Shown: positions 27,516-38,401 of the stretch, one piece after another
Layout: every line of letters begins with the position of its first letter
Position numbering within the stretch: the first letter of the stretch is position 1
Program-made: the position numbers and the translations under genes
Assembly (NCBI GenBank): GCA_009731425.1
Contig: AP018794.1
Location: 3,716,501 to 3,780,500, forward strand
Direction: 5' to 3'
Length of the DNA: 64,000 bases
DNA from: Lachnospiraceae bacterium KM106-2
Lineage (GTDB): Bacteria > Bacillota > Clostridia > Lachnospirales > Lachnospiraceae
Notes under the pieces: generated by a model
The model's database searches: none
What the model saw: the letters and a program-made list of their open reading frames with translations, nothing else
What the model was told of the DNA's origin: nothing

Positions 27516-30122
27516 ATGAAAAAAATACGCTGGAGAAGAGTATTTGGCTGCCTGTTCGGCATATTTATCATACTTCAAGCAGTGAATTTCATACAGAGTA
27601 ATATATTTCAGGTAAGTGCAAGTGCTAAGAAGGTAAGAAGTATCCATCTTGGATGGGGAGGTATTTCAAATCCGGTAAGTACTAATAGAAGTACACGTTG
27701 GGAAGGAAGCAAAGTGTATTTGGGAGGACATTTATGGTGGGTACTAGATGATGCGGGATTTTTATTTTCGGAAGAACTTCTGCAGACGGAAGTTTATCAT
27801 AGTAGTTCATCGAGTAGTATTACATGGGCACAATCTTATTTAAGAGAGTATTTAAATGGAATTAATAATCAAGGTGGAAGTAGTACCTTATTAGATAAAT
27901 TATTTACACAAAAAGAACAGTCAGCAATTTTAGAATCGGAGATAGTTACACCAGAAAACCCTTCATATCATACGCAAGGAGGGCCTAATACGAAAGATAA
28001 GTTGTTTCTTCTCTCTTTACAGGAAATAGAAAATTCAACGTTTGGATTTACAAATAATAATACAAGAAAAAACGGTGATGGAAGTAATTTAGCGAATTGG
28101 TACTGGCTTCGCTCTAGTGGCGTTTTTCAAAACTTTGCATCTTGTGTAGAGCCTTTTGGAAATGTGAATGCTGGGGGATCTTATGTGGAAAATGCAATTG
28201 GTTATGTACGTCCAGCATTTTATATGGATCCATCGGCGGTGGTTTTAACGTCTTCTGATAAAGAAGATACTGTGATAAAAGATTTTTCCGGTCTTCCAGG
28301 GATAAAAAGCTATGAAGGCGGAGAGTGGAAAGTTACATTACAAAATAATGATTTTAGGAAACCGAATGTTAGCAATATTTCAAGAAATAAGAATAGATTG
28401 ACATTTCAATACTCTCAGATAGAGACGGGAAAGAATCATAAATTGTCCGCAATGATCACAACGAGAAGTGGAAGTGAGGAAAGGATTGTTAGTTATGGTG
28501 TATTAGCTGATGCATCCTCATTATCATCAGGCAGTGTGTCGGTGACTCTTCCAAGTGATTTTGATGATCAAGGTTATGCTTTAAAGCTATTTTCTGAGCA
28601 GGTAAATGGAGAGAAAGATACGGATTATACGAGTGAGTTAGTTGAGGTATCAGTGCCACCAGCAATCAAGGAAATAGCCACGGTAGCGATTACTGATCTT
28701 ATGGCACCGGTAGCTGGGGAACCATTTGATACAGCTGCAAAATGTGAGACAGAAGGAATCGATACTAGTAATATTACGGTTGATTATGAAACATCTAGGC
28801 AAGCTGTAAGAGGAAATGCAGCATATAATACAGAATATACGATAGCAGTTACATTAAAGACTTTAGATTCCTATACCTTTACAGATGCAACGGAAGCAAC
28901 CATAGAGGGAAATCGTGGGGATGCATTTTATGATAGCAGCAGTCAGAAATTAACCATCAAATATTCCTATCCAGCTACGAAGAAGGCAACATTGATCCGT
29001 ATTATAACACCAGATAAGATAACTGGTATTGCAAACGGAACGAAAATGACAAAGGAGGCGTTAGGGTTACCTCAAAGTGTACTAATCGTAACGGAAGATG
29101 AATCAGTTACGGAGGCACAGGTAATATGGAATCTTGATGATCTGGCAGATGGCAGTTACGATCCAGAGAATACAACAGAACAGCATTTTCAGTTGAATGG
29201 TACCGTAGTGCTGCCTAGTTCCATTTCAAATGATGATCATATCTCATTGAAGATAACGATATTGATCATGGTCTCTGAAGCGGGACATGCAGGGGAGCCA
29301 AAAGTAAATTTGAAGTCAGGAACGTATACAAACAATCTAGTTATTACCTTAGCATCGGAGACAGAAGGGGCAACTATTTATTATACAATGAACGGAAGTA
29401 CACCAACGGTAACGAGTACAAAGTATACATCACCGATTTTGGTATCTGGAATCAGAGGAAATCCCAAATCGGTTGTGATTAAGGCAATCGCAGTAAAAAA
29501 GGGATTACAGAGCAGTAAAATGGTGGAGTTCGTCTATGATCTAAATATTCCAGTACCTCCTAATGTCATTCAGGATAGCGGGTTGGATCGGATCGATACA
29601 GAAAAGACAGAGGTCAGCAATCCTTCTACTGATGAAGTCTTAATACCTGAGGCGGAAGAAAAAAGAGAGCTTCCAAATTATCAGGTAGCGATTGAGTCAG
29701 ATGTTATAGAGAAAAATGAGGACTACACTATTAATATATCCGGTGATATGAGTAAACTGATTGGAATTACCGTAGATGAAGATATGATAACAGAGGATCA
29801 ATATAGGGTGGATGTAAGGGCTTCTACTGTTACACTTAGGAAAGAGTATATCAATACCTTGCCCGTAGGAAAACACACCATTAAAATTAATTTTGAAAAT
29901 GGTTCTGCAAAAGTGATCATTTCGATAAAGGAGAAAGATGATAAGCGAGACAATCCTATCGTTCAATCATCAGAAAGACCGATCAATAAGCCGGAAATCA
30001 AAGAACAGGATTTGCCTGGTAAAGAGACAACTAGCTTCTGGTGGTTATGGTTATTGATCATAATTTTGGCCGGCATCTGTTACCGATATTATTATTTAAA
30101 AAAGAAGAATAGAAAGCAATAA
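27516..30122 (+). CDS. Large anchored multidomain surface protein
   Basis: 868 residues, secreted and anchored. It has a signal peptide (about 1-38, ending VSASA), then a region with 'WYWLRSSG' and 'GYVRPAFYMDPS' near 200-250, the pattern of DUF6273. A middle part (about 280-580) has Ig-like beta domains. A chitobiase-C-type repeat ('GATIYYTMNGSTPTVTSTKY') lies near 620, and a CBM_X2-like domain ('TEDQYRVDVRASTVTLRKEY') near 770. A membrane segment (WWLWLLIIILAG) and a basic tail end it. There is no LPxTG. Its function is unknown; carbohydrate or wall binding is plausible. The start at 27516 is preferred because the signal peptide begins there. Confidence 0.7.
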   Translation: MKKIRWRRVFGCLFGIFIILQAVNFIQSNIFQVSASAKKVRSIHLGWGGISNPVSTNRSTRWEGSKVYLGGHLWWVLDDAGFLFSEELLQTEVYHSSSSSSITWAQSYLREYLNGINNQGGSSTLLDKLFTQKEQSAILESEIVTPENPSYHTQGGPNTKDKLFLLSLQEIENSTFGFTNNNTRKNGDGSNLANWYWLRSSGVFQNFASCVEPFGNVNAGGSYVENAIGYVRPAFYMDPSAVVLTSSDKEDTVIKDFSGLPGIKSYEGGEWKVTLQNNDFRKPNVSNISRNKNRLTFQYSQIETGKNHKLSAMITTRSGSEERIVSYGVLADASSLSSGSVSVTLPSDFDDQGYALKLFSEQVNGEKDTDYTSELVEVSVPPAIKEIATVAITDLMAPVAGEPFDTAAKCETEGIDTSNITVDYETSRQAVRGNAAYNTEYTIAVTLKTLDSYTFTDATEATIEGNRGDAFYDSSSQKLTIKYSYPATKKATLIRIITPDKITGIANGTKMTKEALGLPQSVLIVTEDESVTEAQVIWNLDDLADGSYDPENTTEQHFQLNGTVVLPSSISNDDHISLKITILIMVSEAGHAGEPKVNLKSGTYTNNLVITLASETEGATIYYTMNGSTPTVTSTKYTSPILVSGIRGNPKSVVIKAIAVKKGLQSSKMVEFVYDLNIPVPPNVIQDSGLDRIDTEKTEVSNPSTDEVLIPEAEEKRELPNYQVAIESDVIEKNEDYTINISGDMSKLIGITVDEDMITEDQYRVDVRASTVTLRKEYINTLPVGKHTIKINFENGSAKVIISIKEKDDKRDNPIVQSSERPINKPEIKEQDLPGKETTSFWWLWLLIIILAGICYRYYYLKKKNRKQ

Positions 30123-30127
30123 TAAAT

Positions 30128-30180
30128 AAGATTCTGTGGATTAGGTACTTGAGCATGCCGATACCACAGAATCTTCTTAT
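30128..30180 (+). terminator. Probable terminator after the surface protein
   Basis: AAGATTCTGTGG pairs with CCACAGAATCTT around a 24-base loop; the T-tract is broken. Confidence 0.6.
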
Positions 30181-30274
30181 TTTACAGAATTTTTATTTAG
30201 CAGTCTGCGATCAATATCCTGTTAGATGGTTTAGAACAACAGTGAAAGAAGTCCCAATTTGACAGTATAAAATT

Positions 30275-30288
30275 CGAACAAATATTCG
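30275..30288 (+). promoter_or_regulatory. LexA (SOS) operator upstream of uvrB
   Basis: CGAACAAATATTCG differs by one base from the Gram-positive LexA consensus CGAACRNRYGTTCG. It lies nine bases upstream of the -35 of the uvrB promoter. Confidence 0.78.
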
Positions 30289-30296
30289 ATATTTCG

Positions 30297-30325
30297 TTGA
30301 ACGGCTGTCCTTAATATGGTATAAT
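30297..30325 (+). promoter_or_regulatory. Promoter of uvrB-uvrA
   Basis: TTGAAC, exactly 17 bases and TATAAT. It is close to the perfect vegetative consensus and about 90 bases before uvrB. Confidence 0.8.
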
Positions 30326-30415
30326 TGGTTACAACTTTTGATGATAATGAAATGGAACGATAGCTTGGCGTAATAGCTGGGTATAATAATAATTAAGAGA
30401 TATAAGGAGGTTAGT

Positions 30416-32398
30416 ATGGATCATTTTGAATTACATTCAGAATTTCAGCCAACCGGTGATCAGCCGGAGGCGATCGCACAATTAGTAAAGGGTTTTAAGG
30501 AAGGCAATCAGTTTGAGACCCTGCTTGGTGTAACTGGTTCTGGTAAGACATTTACGATGGCAAATGTCATTCAACAATTGAATAAGCCTACTTTGATACT
30601 GGCACATAATAAGACATTAGCAGCGCAGTTATATGGAGAGTTCAAAGAGTTCTTTCCGAATAACGCCGTTGAGTATTTTGTAAGTTATTATGATTACTAT
30701 CAACCAGAAGCCTATGTTCCATCTTCCGATACTTATATTGAGAAGGATAGTGCCATCAATGAAGAAATCGATAAACTCCGTCATAGTGCAACAGCAGCAT
30801 TATCGGAGAGAAGCGATGTCATCATCGTATCGAGTGTATCCTGTATTTATGGTTTAGGTAGTCCAATCGACTATCAGAACATGGTTATTTCATTGCGTCC
30901 AGGAATGGAACGAGATCGCGATGAGCTGCTTCGTAAATTAGTAGATATTCAGTATTCTAGAAATGATATGGAATTTAAACGTGGTTCGTTTCGTGTGCGA
31001 GGAGATGTAATTGAAGTATTCCCATCTAACTCTTCGGAAACAGCAATTCGTATTGAGTTATTTGGAGATGAGATCGATCGTATTAGTGAAATCGATGTTC
31101 TAACTGGTGAGATCAAATGTAATTTAGAGCACGTTGCGATCTTCCCAGCTTCTCACTATGTTGTAGCACCTGAGAAATTACAGGCAGCGATCGTGGGAAT
31201 TGAAGAGGAATTAGAAGAACGAGTAAAATATTTTAAGAGTGAAGATAAATTATTAGAGGCACAGAGAATTTCAGAAAGAACTAACTTTGATATCGAGATG
31301 TTAAAGGAGACCGGTTTCTGTTCCGGTGTAGAGAACTACTCCATGCATTTAGCTGGATTACATCCTGGCAATACGCCTCATACATTAATGGACTACTTCC
31401 CAGATGAGTTCTTGATGATCGTGGATGAGTCACATATTACGATTCCTCAGGTTCGTGGTATGTATGCCGGCGATCAGGCTAGAAAGTCTACATTAGTGGA
31501 TTATGGTTTCCGTCTCCCAAGTGCAAAGGAGAACCGTCCACTTAACTTTGAAGAGTTTGAAGGAAAATTGGATCAGATGATGTTTGTGTCGGCAACACCT
31601 AATGTGTATGAGAAAGAGCATGAACTTCTTCGAGCAGAACAGATCATTCGTCCGACCGGTTTATTGGATCCAGAAGTAGAAGTACGTCCGGTAGAAGGTC
31701 AGATTGATGATTTAGTAAGCGAAGTAAATAAAGAGATCGAAAAGAAGAACAAGATCCTGATCACTACGTTAACTAAGCGTATGGCGGAGGATTTAACCGA
31801 TTATATGAGAGAAATCGGTATCCGTGTAAAATATCTGCATTCGGATATCGATACATTAGAGCGTGCGGAGATCATTCGTGATATGCGTCTGGATGTCTTT
31901 GATGTATTAGTCGGAATCAACTTACTTCGAGAAGGTCTTGATATTCCAGAGATCACATTAGTTGCGATTCTCGATGCAGATAAGGAAGGATTCTTACGTA
32001 GTGAGACTTCTCTGATTCAGACCATTGGTCGTGCCGCACGTAACTCAGAAGGACATGTTATCATGTATGCGGATAAGATTACGGATTCTATGCGAAAGGC
32101 TCTTAGTGAGACTGAGCGTAGACGTCAGATCCAACAGAAATATAATGAGGAACATGGTATTACTCCTCAGACGATCAAGAAGGCAGTTCGTGATCTGATC
32201 AGCATTTCCAAGAAAGCAGAACAGACAAAACGTGATCTTGAGAAAGATCCTGAGTCTATGAGCAAGAAAGAGTTAGAAGCATTAGTAAAGAAGATCGAGA
32301 AGGAAATGAAGAAAGCGGCAGCAGAATTAAATTTCGAGAGTGCAGCAGAGCTTCGAGATCAATTGATCCATTTAAAGAAAATGTTAACTTCATTATAG
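30416..32398 (+). CDS. uvrB: Excinuclease ABC subunit B
   Basis: A 660-residue nucleotide-excision-repair helicase that verifies DNA damage and loads UvrC. It has Walker A GVTGSGKT (about 39-46), the beta-hairpin region '[20 protein letters not shown]' (about 93-112), motif 'DESH' near 340 and helicase motif VI 'QTIGRAARN'. The C-terminal UVR motif (about 622-657) binds UvrC. Length is standard. RBS is AAGGAGG. It forms an SOS-controlled operon with uvrA 28 bases downstream. Confidence 0.96.
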   Translation: MDHFELHSEFQPTGDQPEAIAQLVKGFKEGNQFETLLGVTGSGKTFTMANVIQQLNKPTLILAHNKTLAAQLYGEFKEFFPNNAVEYFVSYYDYYQPEAYVPSSDTYIEKDSAINEEIDKLRHSATAALSERSDVIIVSSVSCIYGLGSPIDYQNMVISLRPGMERDRDELLRKLVDIQYSRNDMEFKRGSFRVRGDVIEVFPSNSSETAIRIELFGDEIDRISEIDVLTGEIKCNLEHVAIFPASHYVVAPEKLQAAIVGIEEELEERVKYFKSEDKLLEAQRISERTNFDIEMLKETGFCSGVENYSMHLAGLHPGNTPHTLMDYFPDEFLMIVDESHITIPQVRGMYAGDQARKSTLVDYGFRLPSAKENRPLNFEEFEGKLDQMMFVSATPNVYEKEHELLRAEQIIRPTGLLDPEVEVRPVEGQIDDLVSEVNKEIEKKNKILITTLTKRMAEDLTDYMREIGIRVKYLHSDIDTLERAEIIRDMRLDVFDVLVGINLLREGLDIPEITLVAILDADKEGFLRSETSLIQTIGRAARNSEGHVIMYADKITDSMRKALSETERRRQIQQKYNEEHGITPQTIKKAVRDLISISKKAEQTKRDLEKDPESMSKKELEALVKKIEKEMKKAAAELNFESAAELRDQLIHLKKMLTSL

Positions 32399-32426
32399 AT
32401 AAAAACATAAGGGAAAGGTTAGTACA

Positions 32427-35258
32427 ATGGGAAATAGGAATTATATTCGCATTCGTGGTGCGAAGGAAAACAATTTAAAAAATGTCGATTTGACCATACC
32501 ACGAGATGAGTTTGTTGTATTTACAGGTTTAAGTGGTTCTGGTAAATCCTCACTTGCATTTGATACGATCTATGCAGAAGGCCAGAGACGTTACATGGAG
32601 TCCTTATCGTCTTATGCAAGACAGTTCTTAGGACAGATGGAGAAGCCAAATGTAGAAAGTATCGAAGGACTTTCACCAGCGATCAGTATCGATCAGAAAT
32701 CGACAAATCGTAATCCTCGTTCTACGGTTGGTACGGTAACAGAAATCTACGATTACTTCCGTTTATTATATGCGAGAGTCGGAATCCCTCACTGTCCAAA
32801 TTGCGGCAAGGAGATCAAAAAACAGACCGTAGACCAAATGGTGGATGAGATCATGAAACTTCCTGAGAAGACCAAGATCCAGCTTTTAGCACCTGTTGTA
32901 AGAGGCCGTAAGGGCGAGCATGCTAAGTTATTCGAACAAGCGAAGAAGAGCGGTTATGTTCGTGTTATGGTGGATGGTAACTTATATGAGTTATCTGAAG
33001 AAATTAAATTAGAGAAAAATAAGAAACATAATATCGAGATCATTGTGGATCGTCTTATGGTTCGAGATGGTATTCAGCAACGTCTTGCTGATTCCATTGA
33101 AAATGTTCTGAAATTAGCAGAAGGTCTTATGATCGTTGATGTGATCGGAGGAGAACCAATTAACTTCAGTGAAAGTTTCTCTTGTCCAGATTGCGGAATT
33201 AGTATTGCAGAGATCGAGCCAAGAAACTTCTCCTTCAATAACCCATTTGGTGCATGTCCAGAATGTTCTGGTATCGGTATCAAGATGGAGTTTGATGAAG
33301 AGCTTATCATTCCTGACAAGAAATTAAGCATTATGGATGGAGCGATTACTGTACTTGGATGGCAGTCAGCAAACGATCCTAGCAGTTATACGTATGCAAT
33401 TCTTTCAGCATTATCCAAAGAATACAACTTCAGCTTAGATACTCCATGGAAGGATCTTAGTGATGAGGTTCGTCACATGCTGATTCATGGAACTAATGGA
33501 AAAAGCGTAAAGGTTTATTATAAAGGACAGCGTGGAGAAGGAGTCTACGATGTTGCATTTGAAGGAATCATCCGTAACGTTGAGAGACGTTACCGCGAAA
33601 CCGGTTCTGATACGACAAAACAAGAGTATGAGACATTTATGAGAGTAACTCCTTGTAAGGCTTGTAAAGGTCAGAGATTGAATAAGGAATCACTAGCCGT
33701 AACCGTTGGTGGTAAGAATATCTCAGAAGTAACGGAATATTCCATTCGTGACTTACAGACATTTATGGGGAACTTAGAATTATCTCCAACTCAGATGAAA
33801 ATCGGTGAGATGGTCTTAAAAGAGATTCGAGCTCGTGTTGGTTTCTTAGTGGATGTTGGTCTTGATTATCTGACTCTTGCAAGAGCAACGGGAACGTTAT
33901 CCGGTGGTGAAGCACAGCGTATTCGTCTTGCAACTCAGATTGGTTCTGGCCTTGTTGGTGTATGCTATATCTTAGATGAGCCAAGTATCGGACTTCATCA
34001 GCGAGATAATGACAAGTTGTTGAATACCTTAAAGCATCTGAAAGATCTGGGAAATACCCTTGTTGTTGTAGAACATGATGAAGATACCATGTTTGCAGCA
34101 GACTATATTGTGGATATCGGTCCTGGTGCGGGTGAGCATGGTGGAGAAGTGGTTGCGACTGGTACCGCTGAAGAGATCATGAAGAATCCAAATTCGATCA
34201 CAGGTGCTTACCTAAGTGGTAAGATTAAGATTCCGGTACCGGAAGAGAGAAGAACACCAACTGGTTTCTTAAAGGTAAAAGGAGCGAAAGAGAATAACTT
34301 AAAGAATGTGAATGTGGATATTCCACTTGGCGTTATGACATGTGTAACTGGTGTATCTGGTTCTGGTAAGAGTTCTCTTGTAAACGAAGTTATTTATAAG
34401 AGACTTGCAAAAGAATTAAATCGTGCTCGTACGATTCCTGGAAAGCATACAGATATTATTGGTATCGAGCAGTTAGATAAAGTTATCGATATAGACCAAT
34501 CACCGATCGGACGTACGCCACGTTCTAATCCAGCAACATATACCGGAGTATTTGATCAGATCCGTGATCTGTTTGCTTCCACTCCGGATGCGAAAGCGAG
34601 AGGATTCTCCAAAGGACGATTCAGTTTCAATGTAAAAGGCGGACGTTGTGAAGCTTGTAGCGGTGATGGTATCTTAAAGATTGAAATGAACTTCCTTCCT
34701 GACGTATATGTTCCATGTGAAGTGTGTCATGGACAACGTTATAATAAAGAGACATTGGAAGTAAAATATAAAGGTAAGAGTATTTACGATGTACTTGATA
34801 TGACAGTAGAAGAGGCATTGAAGTTCTTCGAAAATATGCCTAGCATCCGTCGTAAGATCGAGACCCTTTATGATGTCGGACTTGGTTATGTTCGTTTAGG
34901 ACAGCCATCTACGACGTTATCTGGTGGTGAAGCACAACGTATCAAATTGGCTACAGAACTTAGCAAACGAAGCACAGGAAAGACGATCTATATCTTAGAT
35001 GAGCCGACAACAGGACTTCATTTTGCTGATGTTCATAAGTTAATTGAGATATTACGTCGTTTATCTGAAGGTGGTAATACAGTACTTGTTATTGAGCATA
35101 ATCTTGATGTGATCAAGACAGCTGATTATATTATCGATATTGGTCCAGAAGGCGGCGATAAAGGTGGTACGGTTGTTGCTAAGGGTACGCCAGAAGAAGT
35201 GGCAAAATGTAAGAAATCTTATACAGGACAATACGTAAAGAAATATCTAGAAAAATAA
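32427..35258 (+). CDS. uvrA: Excinuclease ABC subunit A
   Basis: A 943-residue damage-recognition ATPase. It has two ABC modules with Walker A motifs GLSGSGKSS (about 34-42) and GVSGSGKSS (about 640-648), and two LSGGEAQR signatures (about 490 and 830). Zinc-finger cysteines occur in pairs (CPNC, CPDC with CPEC, CKAC, CEAC with CEVC). It works with UvrB to find bulky lesions. The start ATG has GGGAAAGG upstream. Nothing unusual was seen. Confidence 0.96.
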   Translation: MGNRNYIRIRGAKENNLKNVDLTIPRDEFVVFTGLSGSGKSSLAFDTIYAEGQRRYMESLSSYARQFLGQMEKPNVESIEGLSPAISIDQKSTNRNPRSTVGTVTEIYDYFRLLYARVGIPHCPNCGKEIKKQTVDQMVDEIMKLPEKTKIQLLAPVVRGRKGEHAKLFEQAKKSGYVRVMVDGNLYELSEEIKLEKNKKHNIEIIVDRLMVRDGIQQRLADSIENVLKLAEGLMIVDVIGGEPINFSESFSCPDCGISIAEIEPRNFSFNNPFGACPECSGIGIKMEFDEELIIPDKKLSIMDGAITVLGWQSANDPSSYTYAILSALSKEYNFSLDTPWKDLSDEVRHMLIHGTNGKSVKVYYKGQRGEGVYDVAFEGIIRNVERRYRETGSDTTKQEYETFMRVTPCKACKGQRLNKESLAVTVGGKNISEVTEYSIRDLQTFMGNLELSPTQMKIGEMVLKEIRARVGFLVDVGLDYLTLARATGTLSGGEAQRIRLATQIGSGLVGVCYILDEPSIGLHQRDNDKLLNTLKHLKDLGNTLVVVEHDEDTMFAADYIVDIGPGAGEHGGEVVATGTAEEIMKNPNSITGAYLSGKIKIPVPEERRTPTGFLKVKGAKENNLKNVNVDIPLGVMTCVTGVSGSGKSSLVNEVIYKRLAKELNRARTIPGKHTDIIGIEQLDKVIDIDQSPIGRTPRSNPATYTGVFDQIRDLFASTPDAKARGFSKGRFSFNVKGGRCEACSGDGILKIEMNFLPDVYVPCEVCHGQRYNKETLEVKYKGKSIYDVLDMTVEEALKFFENMPSIRRKIETLYDVGLGYVRLGQPSTTLSGGEAQRIKLATELSKRSTGKTIYILDEPTTGLHFADVHKLIEILRRLSEGGNTVLVIEHNLDVIKTADYIIDIGPEGGDKGGTVVAKGTPEEVAKCKKSYTGQYVKKYLEK

Positions 35259-35304
35259 CACAGAAGATAAGGAATCAGATTTTATGAAAAGAGGGAATTC
35301 AAAC

Positions 35305-35886
35305 ATGCAGGGACATTTTTTCGCGATGATGTCAAGAATGAAATATATTGAGCGTTGGGCACTGATGCGCAATTCCAGAGAAGAGAATATTTCCGAACAT
35401 TCGTTGGAAGTATCAATGATCGCTCATGGACTTGCGATCATTGCGAAGAAGAGACTTCATAAAGAGATCGATCCAAGCAAGGTTGCGCTCATGGGCATGT
35501 ACCATGACTGCACCGAGATCATCACCGGAGATATGCCGACACCGATCAAATATTACAATGATGAGATCAAACAGGCTTATAAGGAGATCGAAGAGGTGGC
35601 GGCGAAACGTCTGCTATCCATGATCCCAGATGATCTATCAAGTGAATATGAAGAACTGTTCTTACCAAAAGAAGAGGACGCTTACCTATGGAGTTTGGTT
35701 AAGGCAGCAGATCGTATCTCTGCACTCATCAAATGTATTGAAGAGAAAAATACCGGTAATAAAGAATTCGTTCAAGCAGAGCAGACGATCAAGCATTCCC
35801 TTTTGGAAATGAAATTAGAAGAGGTTGATATTTTTATTCAAGAATATATGGGCGCTTATGATTTGACTTTGGATGAGTTAAATTAA
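35305..35886 (+). CDS. HD-domain phosphohydrolase, YfbR-like 5'-deoxynucleotidase
   Basis: A 193-residue HD hydrolase. The opening 'HFFAMMSRMKYIERWALMRNSREENISEH' closely follows YfbR, with metal-ligand H in 'SEHS' (about 33) and the HD pair in 'YHDCTEI' (about 68). A further Asp lies in 'KAADRISALI' near 141. YfbR removes phosphate from deoxynucleoside monophosphates. The ATG at 35305 gives the family's start (GAGGG upstream); the ATG at 35284 would add seven residues. It sits behind uvrA, 46 bases away, and could be part of the same DNA-repair transcript. Confidence 0.82.
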   Translation: MQGHFFAMMSRMKYIERWALMRNSREENISEHSLEVSMIAHGLAIIAKKRLHKEIDPSKVALMGMYHDCTEIITGDMPTPIKYYNDEIKQAYKEIEEVAAKRLLSMIPDDLSSEYEELFLPKEEDAYLWSLVKAADRISALIKCIEEKNTGNKEFVQAEQTIKHSLLEMKLEEVDIFIQEYMGAYDLTLDELN

Positions 35887-35937
35887 AAATCGAACAAAAA
35901 ACGCCTCTATTTATAAGTAAAACTAAACAATATTCTC

Positions 35938-35973
35938 AAAAATCAAATTAACTCTAGAGTTAATTTGATTTTT
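35938..35973. terminator. Perfectly palindromic terminator
   Basis: A 36-bp perfect palindrome centred on CTCTAGAG, with A-rich left and T-rich right ends, so it works in either direction. It ends the uvrBA-yfbR transcript ahead of guaA. Confidence 0.8.
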
Positions 35974-36065
35974 GTTGTAGAATTATCGTAATTGATGGGC
36001 TTTAAGACATTTTTTGTTCGAATAAAGCAATCATCGACAAATATAGATAGCAGGAGGAAGCTCAC

Positions 36066-37607
36066 GTGAAAAACGAGTTGGTAATCGTACTTGACTTTGG
36101 CGGTCAATACAATCAGTTAATTGCCAGACGTGTTAGAGAATGTAATGTATATTGTGAAATCATGTCTTACGAAACTAGTCTGGAAAAGATCAAAGAATTA
36201 AATCCAAAGGGTATCATCTTTACGGGTGGTCCTAATAGTGTGTATGGTGATGATTCACCAAGATGCGGTAAAGAAATCTTTGAACTTGGTATCCCAATTT
36301 TGGGCATCTGTTACGGTTCTCAGCTTATGTCATATGTACTTGGCGGAAGCGTAAAGACAGCTCCTGTAAGCGAATATGGTAAGACAGAAGTAACGGTTGA
36401 TCCGACATCTGTATTATTTGATGGGGTATCAGAGAAAACAATTTGCTGGATGAGTCATACAGACTATATCGAAACAGCTCCAGAAGGTTTCAAGATTACA
36501 GCGACAACTCCAGTATGCCCTGTTGCAGCGATGGAATGTCCTGAAAAGAAACTCTATGCGACTCAGTACCATCCAGAAGTTATGCATACACAAGAAGGAC
36601 AGAAGATGTTAAGCAACTTCTTATTTAAAGTATGTAACTGTGCTGGTGACTGGAAAATGGATTCTTTCGTAGAGAAGACAATTGCAGCTGTTCGTGAAAA
36701 AGTTGGAACTGGTAAAGTACTTTGTGCATTATCTGGTGGTGTTGATTCATCGGTTGCCGCTGTTTTATTATCTAAAGCAGTTGGAAAACAACTTACCTGT
36801 GTATTTGTAGATCATGGTTTATTAAGAAAGAACGAAGGCGATGAAGTAGAAGCAGTATTCGGTCCGGAAGGTCCATACGACTTAAATTTCATTCGTGTCA
36901 ACGCTCAAGATCGTTTCTATGCTAAATTAGCCGGTGTAGAAGATCCAGAAACAAAGAGAAAGATTATCGGTGAAGAATTCATCCGTGTCTTTGAAGAAGA
37001 AGCTAAGAAGATCGGTAAAGTTGATTTCTTAGTACAAGGAACGATTTACCCAGATGTGATCGAATCTGGTCTTGGTAAATCCGCAGTCATCAAGTCTCAT
37101 CACAACGTTGGCGGTCTTCCTGACTATGTTGATTTTAAAGAAATCGTGGAACCACTTCGTGACTTATTCAAAGATGAGGTTCGTAAAGCAGGTCTTCAGC
37201 TTGGAATCCCTGAATACTTAGTATTCAGACAACCATTCCCAGGCCCAGGTCTTGGAATTCGTATCATCGGCGAAGTTACTCCTGAGAAGGTTCGTATCGT
37301 TCAAGATGCCGATGCGATCTATCGTGAAGAAATCGCGAAAGCTGGCGTAGACAAAGGTCTTGGTCAATACTTCGCAGCACTTACTAACATGCGTTCCGTT
37401 GGTGTTATGGGTGATGAAAGAACATACGATTATGCGATCGCATTACGTGCTGTATGCACAAGTGATTTCATGACCGCAGAAAGCGCTGAACTTCCTTGGG
37501 AAGTACTCGGTAAGGTTACAACTAGAATCGTAAATGAAGTTAAGGGAGTTAACCGTGTCATGTATGACTGCACGGGGAAACCACCGGCTACGATCGAATT
37601 TGAATAA
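36066..37607 (+). CDS. guaA: GMP synthase (glutamine-hydrolysing)
   Basis: A 513-residue enzyme converting XMP, ATP and glutamine into GMP. It has a class I glutaminase domain (Cys82 in GICYGSQ; His/Glu in QYHPEV, about 168-173) and an ATP-pyrophosphatase P-loop LSGGVDSSV (about 224-232). The C-terminal dimerisation domain ends 'KPPATIEFE', as in other GuaA proteins. The start is GTG with AGGAGGAAG upstream. I looked for a purine riboswitch in the leader (35974-36060) and did not see the conserved core. Confidence 0.95.
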   Translation: MKNELVIVLDFGGQYNQLIARRVRECNVYCEIMSYETSLEKIKELNPKGIIFTGGPNSVYGDDSPRCGKEIFELGIPILGICYGSQLMSYVLGGSVKTAPVSEYGKTEVTVDPTSVLFDGVSEKTICWMSHTDYIETAPEGFKITATTPVCPVAAMECPEKKLYATQYHPEVMHTQEGQKMLSNFLFKVCNCAGDWKMDSFVEKTIAAVREKVGTGKVLCALSGGVDSSVAAVLLSKAVGKQLTCVFVDHGLLRKNEGDEVEAVFGPEGPYDLNFIRVNAQDRFYAKLAGVEDPETKRKIIGEEFIRVFEEEAKKIGKVDFLVQGTIYPDVIESGLGKSAVIKSHHNVGGLPDYVDFKEIVEPLRDLFKDEVRKAGLQLGIPEYLVFRQPFPGPGLGIRIIGEVTPEKVRIVQDADAIYREEIAKAGVDKGLGQYFAALTNMRSVGVMGDERTYDYAIALRAVCTSDFMTAESAELPWEVLGKVTTRIVNEVKGVNRVMYDCTGKPPATIEFE

Positions 37608-37613
37608 TAAAAG

Positions 37614-37657
37614 AAAGTCCTACATTCCTTGTTTTATAGGGAATGTAGGACTTTTTT
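37614..37657 (+). terminator. Intrinsic terminator after guaA
   Basis: AAGTCCTACATTCC pairs with GGGAATGTAGGACTT, then TTTTTT. Confidence 0.9.
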
Positions 37658-37754
37658 GTTTGATATGATATTATTTTGATTCTGCCATATTTTTAGAAAA
37701 ACATTTAGGAAGAAAAGTGCCTATGAGTGGCTGAAAATTACATAATGGAAAATA

Positions 37755-37783
37755 TTGACAAAGGCATATGAACTCACTATAAT
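37755..37783 (+). promoter_or_regulatory. Promoter of the TetR-ABC exporter operon
   Basis: TTGACA, 17 bases, TATAAT: a perfect vegetative consensus. The following GTTGCGTAACAA (about 37794-37805) is a short imperfect dyad that could be the TetR operator. Confidence 0.75.
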
Positions 37784-37835
37784 GGAAACAAAAGTTGCGT
37801 AACAAGTGTTGCCTATAATGATTGGAGGAAAGAAA

Positions 37836-38399
37836 ATGCCACCTAAGTTAAAATTTTCGAGAGAACAAATAATAGCTGCAGCTGTAAATGTTACAAAGAT
37901 GAATGGGATATCGGGACTGACTGCAAGGGCAGTTGCAACAGAATTAGGATCTTCGACAAAACCAATATTTGGATTATTTCAAAATATGGAGGAACTACAA
38001 TATGAGGTTGTGAATTCTGCAAATGAGCTTTACCAGTCTTTTTTGCAAAACGAAATGACATCTGGTAAGTGTCATCCTTATAAGGCAAGTGGCATGGCGT
38101 ATATTAAATTTGCAAAAGATGAGAAAGAATTGTTTAAACTGCTTTTTATGCGAGATAGAAGTAAAGAGAAAAGTGAAGAAAACCGTGAAGAAATCCGACC
38201 GATTTTAAAAATACTAATGGAAAATCTCGGTATCAGTGAGGATGAGGCATTTGTTTTTCATATGGAGGCATGGGTATATGCTCATGGAATTGCAACAATG
38301 TTAGCAACATCTTATCTGGATTGGGATATGGAATTTATAAGCAATTCGCTTACTGACGTTTATGAGGGGTTAAAAGGACGCTATACAGGAGGTAAATAA
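37836..38399 (+). CDS. TetR-family regulator of the ABC exporter
   Basis: A 187-residue protein with an N-terminal TetR-type helix-turn-helix ('REQIIAAAVNVTKMNGISGLTARAVATELG', residues 9-38) and a helical ligand domain. The recognition helix reads 'SSTKPIFGLFQNMEEL'. The ATG at 37836 follows TTGGAGGA. The stop lies directly before the ABC ATPase start, so regulator and exporter are one operon and regulation is probably autogenous. The inducing compound is unknown. Confidence 0.82.
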   Translation: MPPKLKFSREQIIAAAVNVTKMNGISGLTARAVATELGSSTKPIFGLFQNMEELQYEVVNSANELYQSFLQNEMTSGKCHPYKASGMAYIKFAKDEKELFKLLFMRDRSKEKSEENREEIRPILKILMENLGISEDEAFVFHMEAWVYAHGIATMLATSYLDWDMEFISNSLTDVYEGLKGRYTGGK

Positions 38400-38401
38400 A
38401 T

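Noticed and set aside
33763..33984. His/Gln/Leu-rich minus-strand frame inside uvrA
   Set aside because: Shadow of the uvrA signature region.
35974..36060. Purine riboswitch before guaA
   Set aside because: The conserved core and kissing-loop pattern are not visible; only a terminator and plain AT-rich leader are present.
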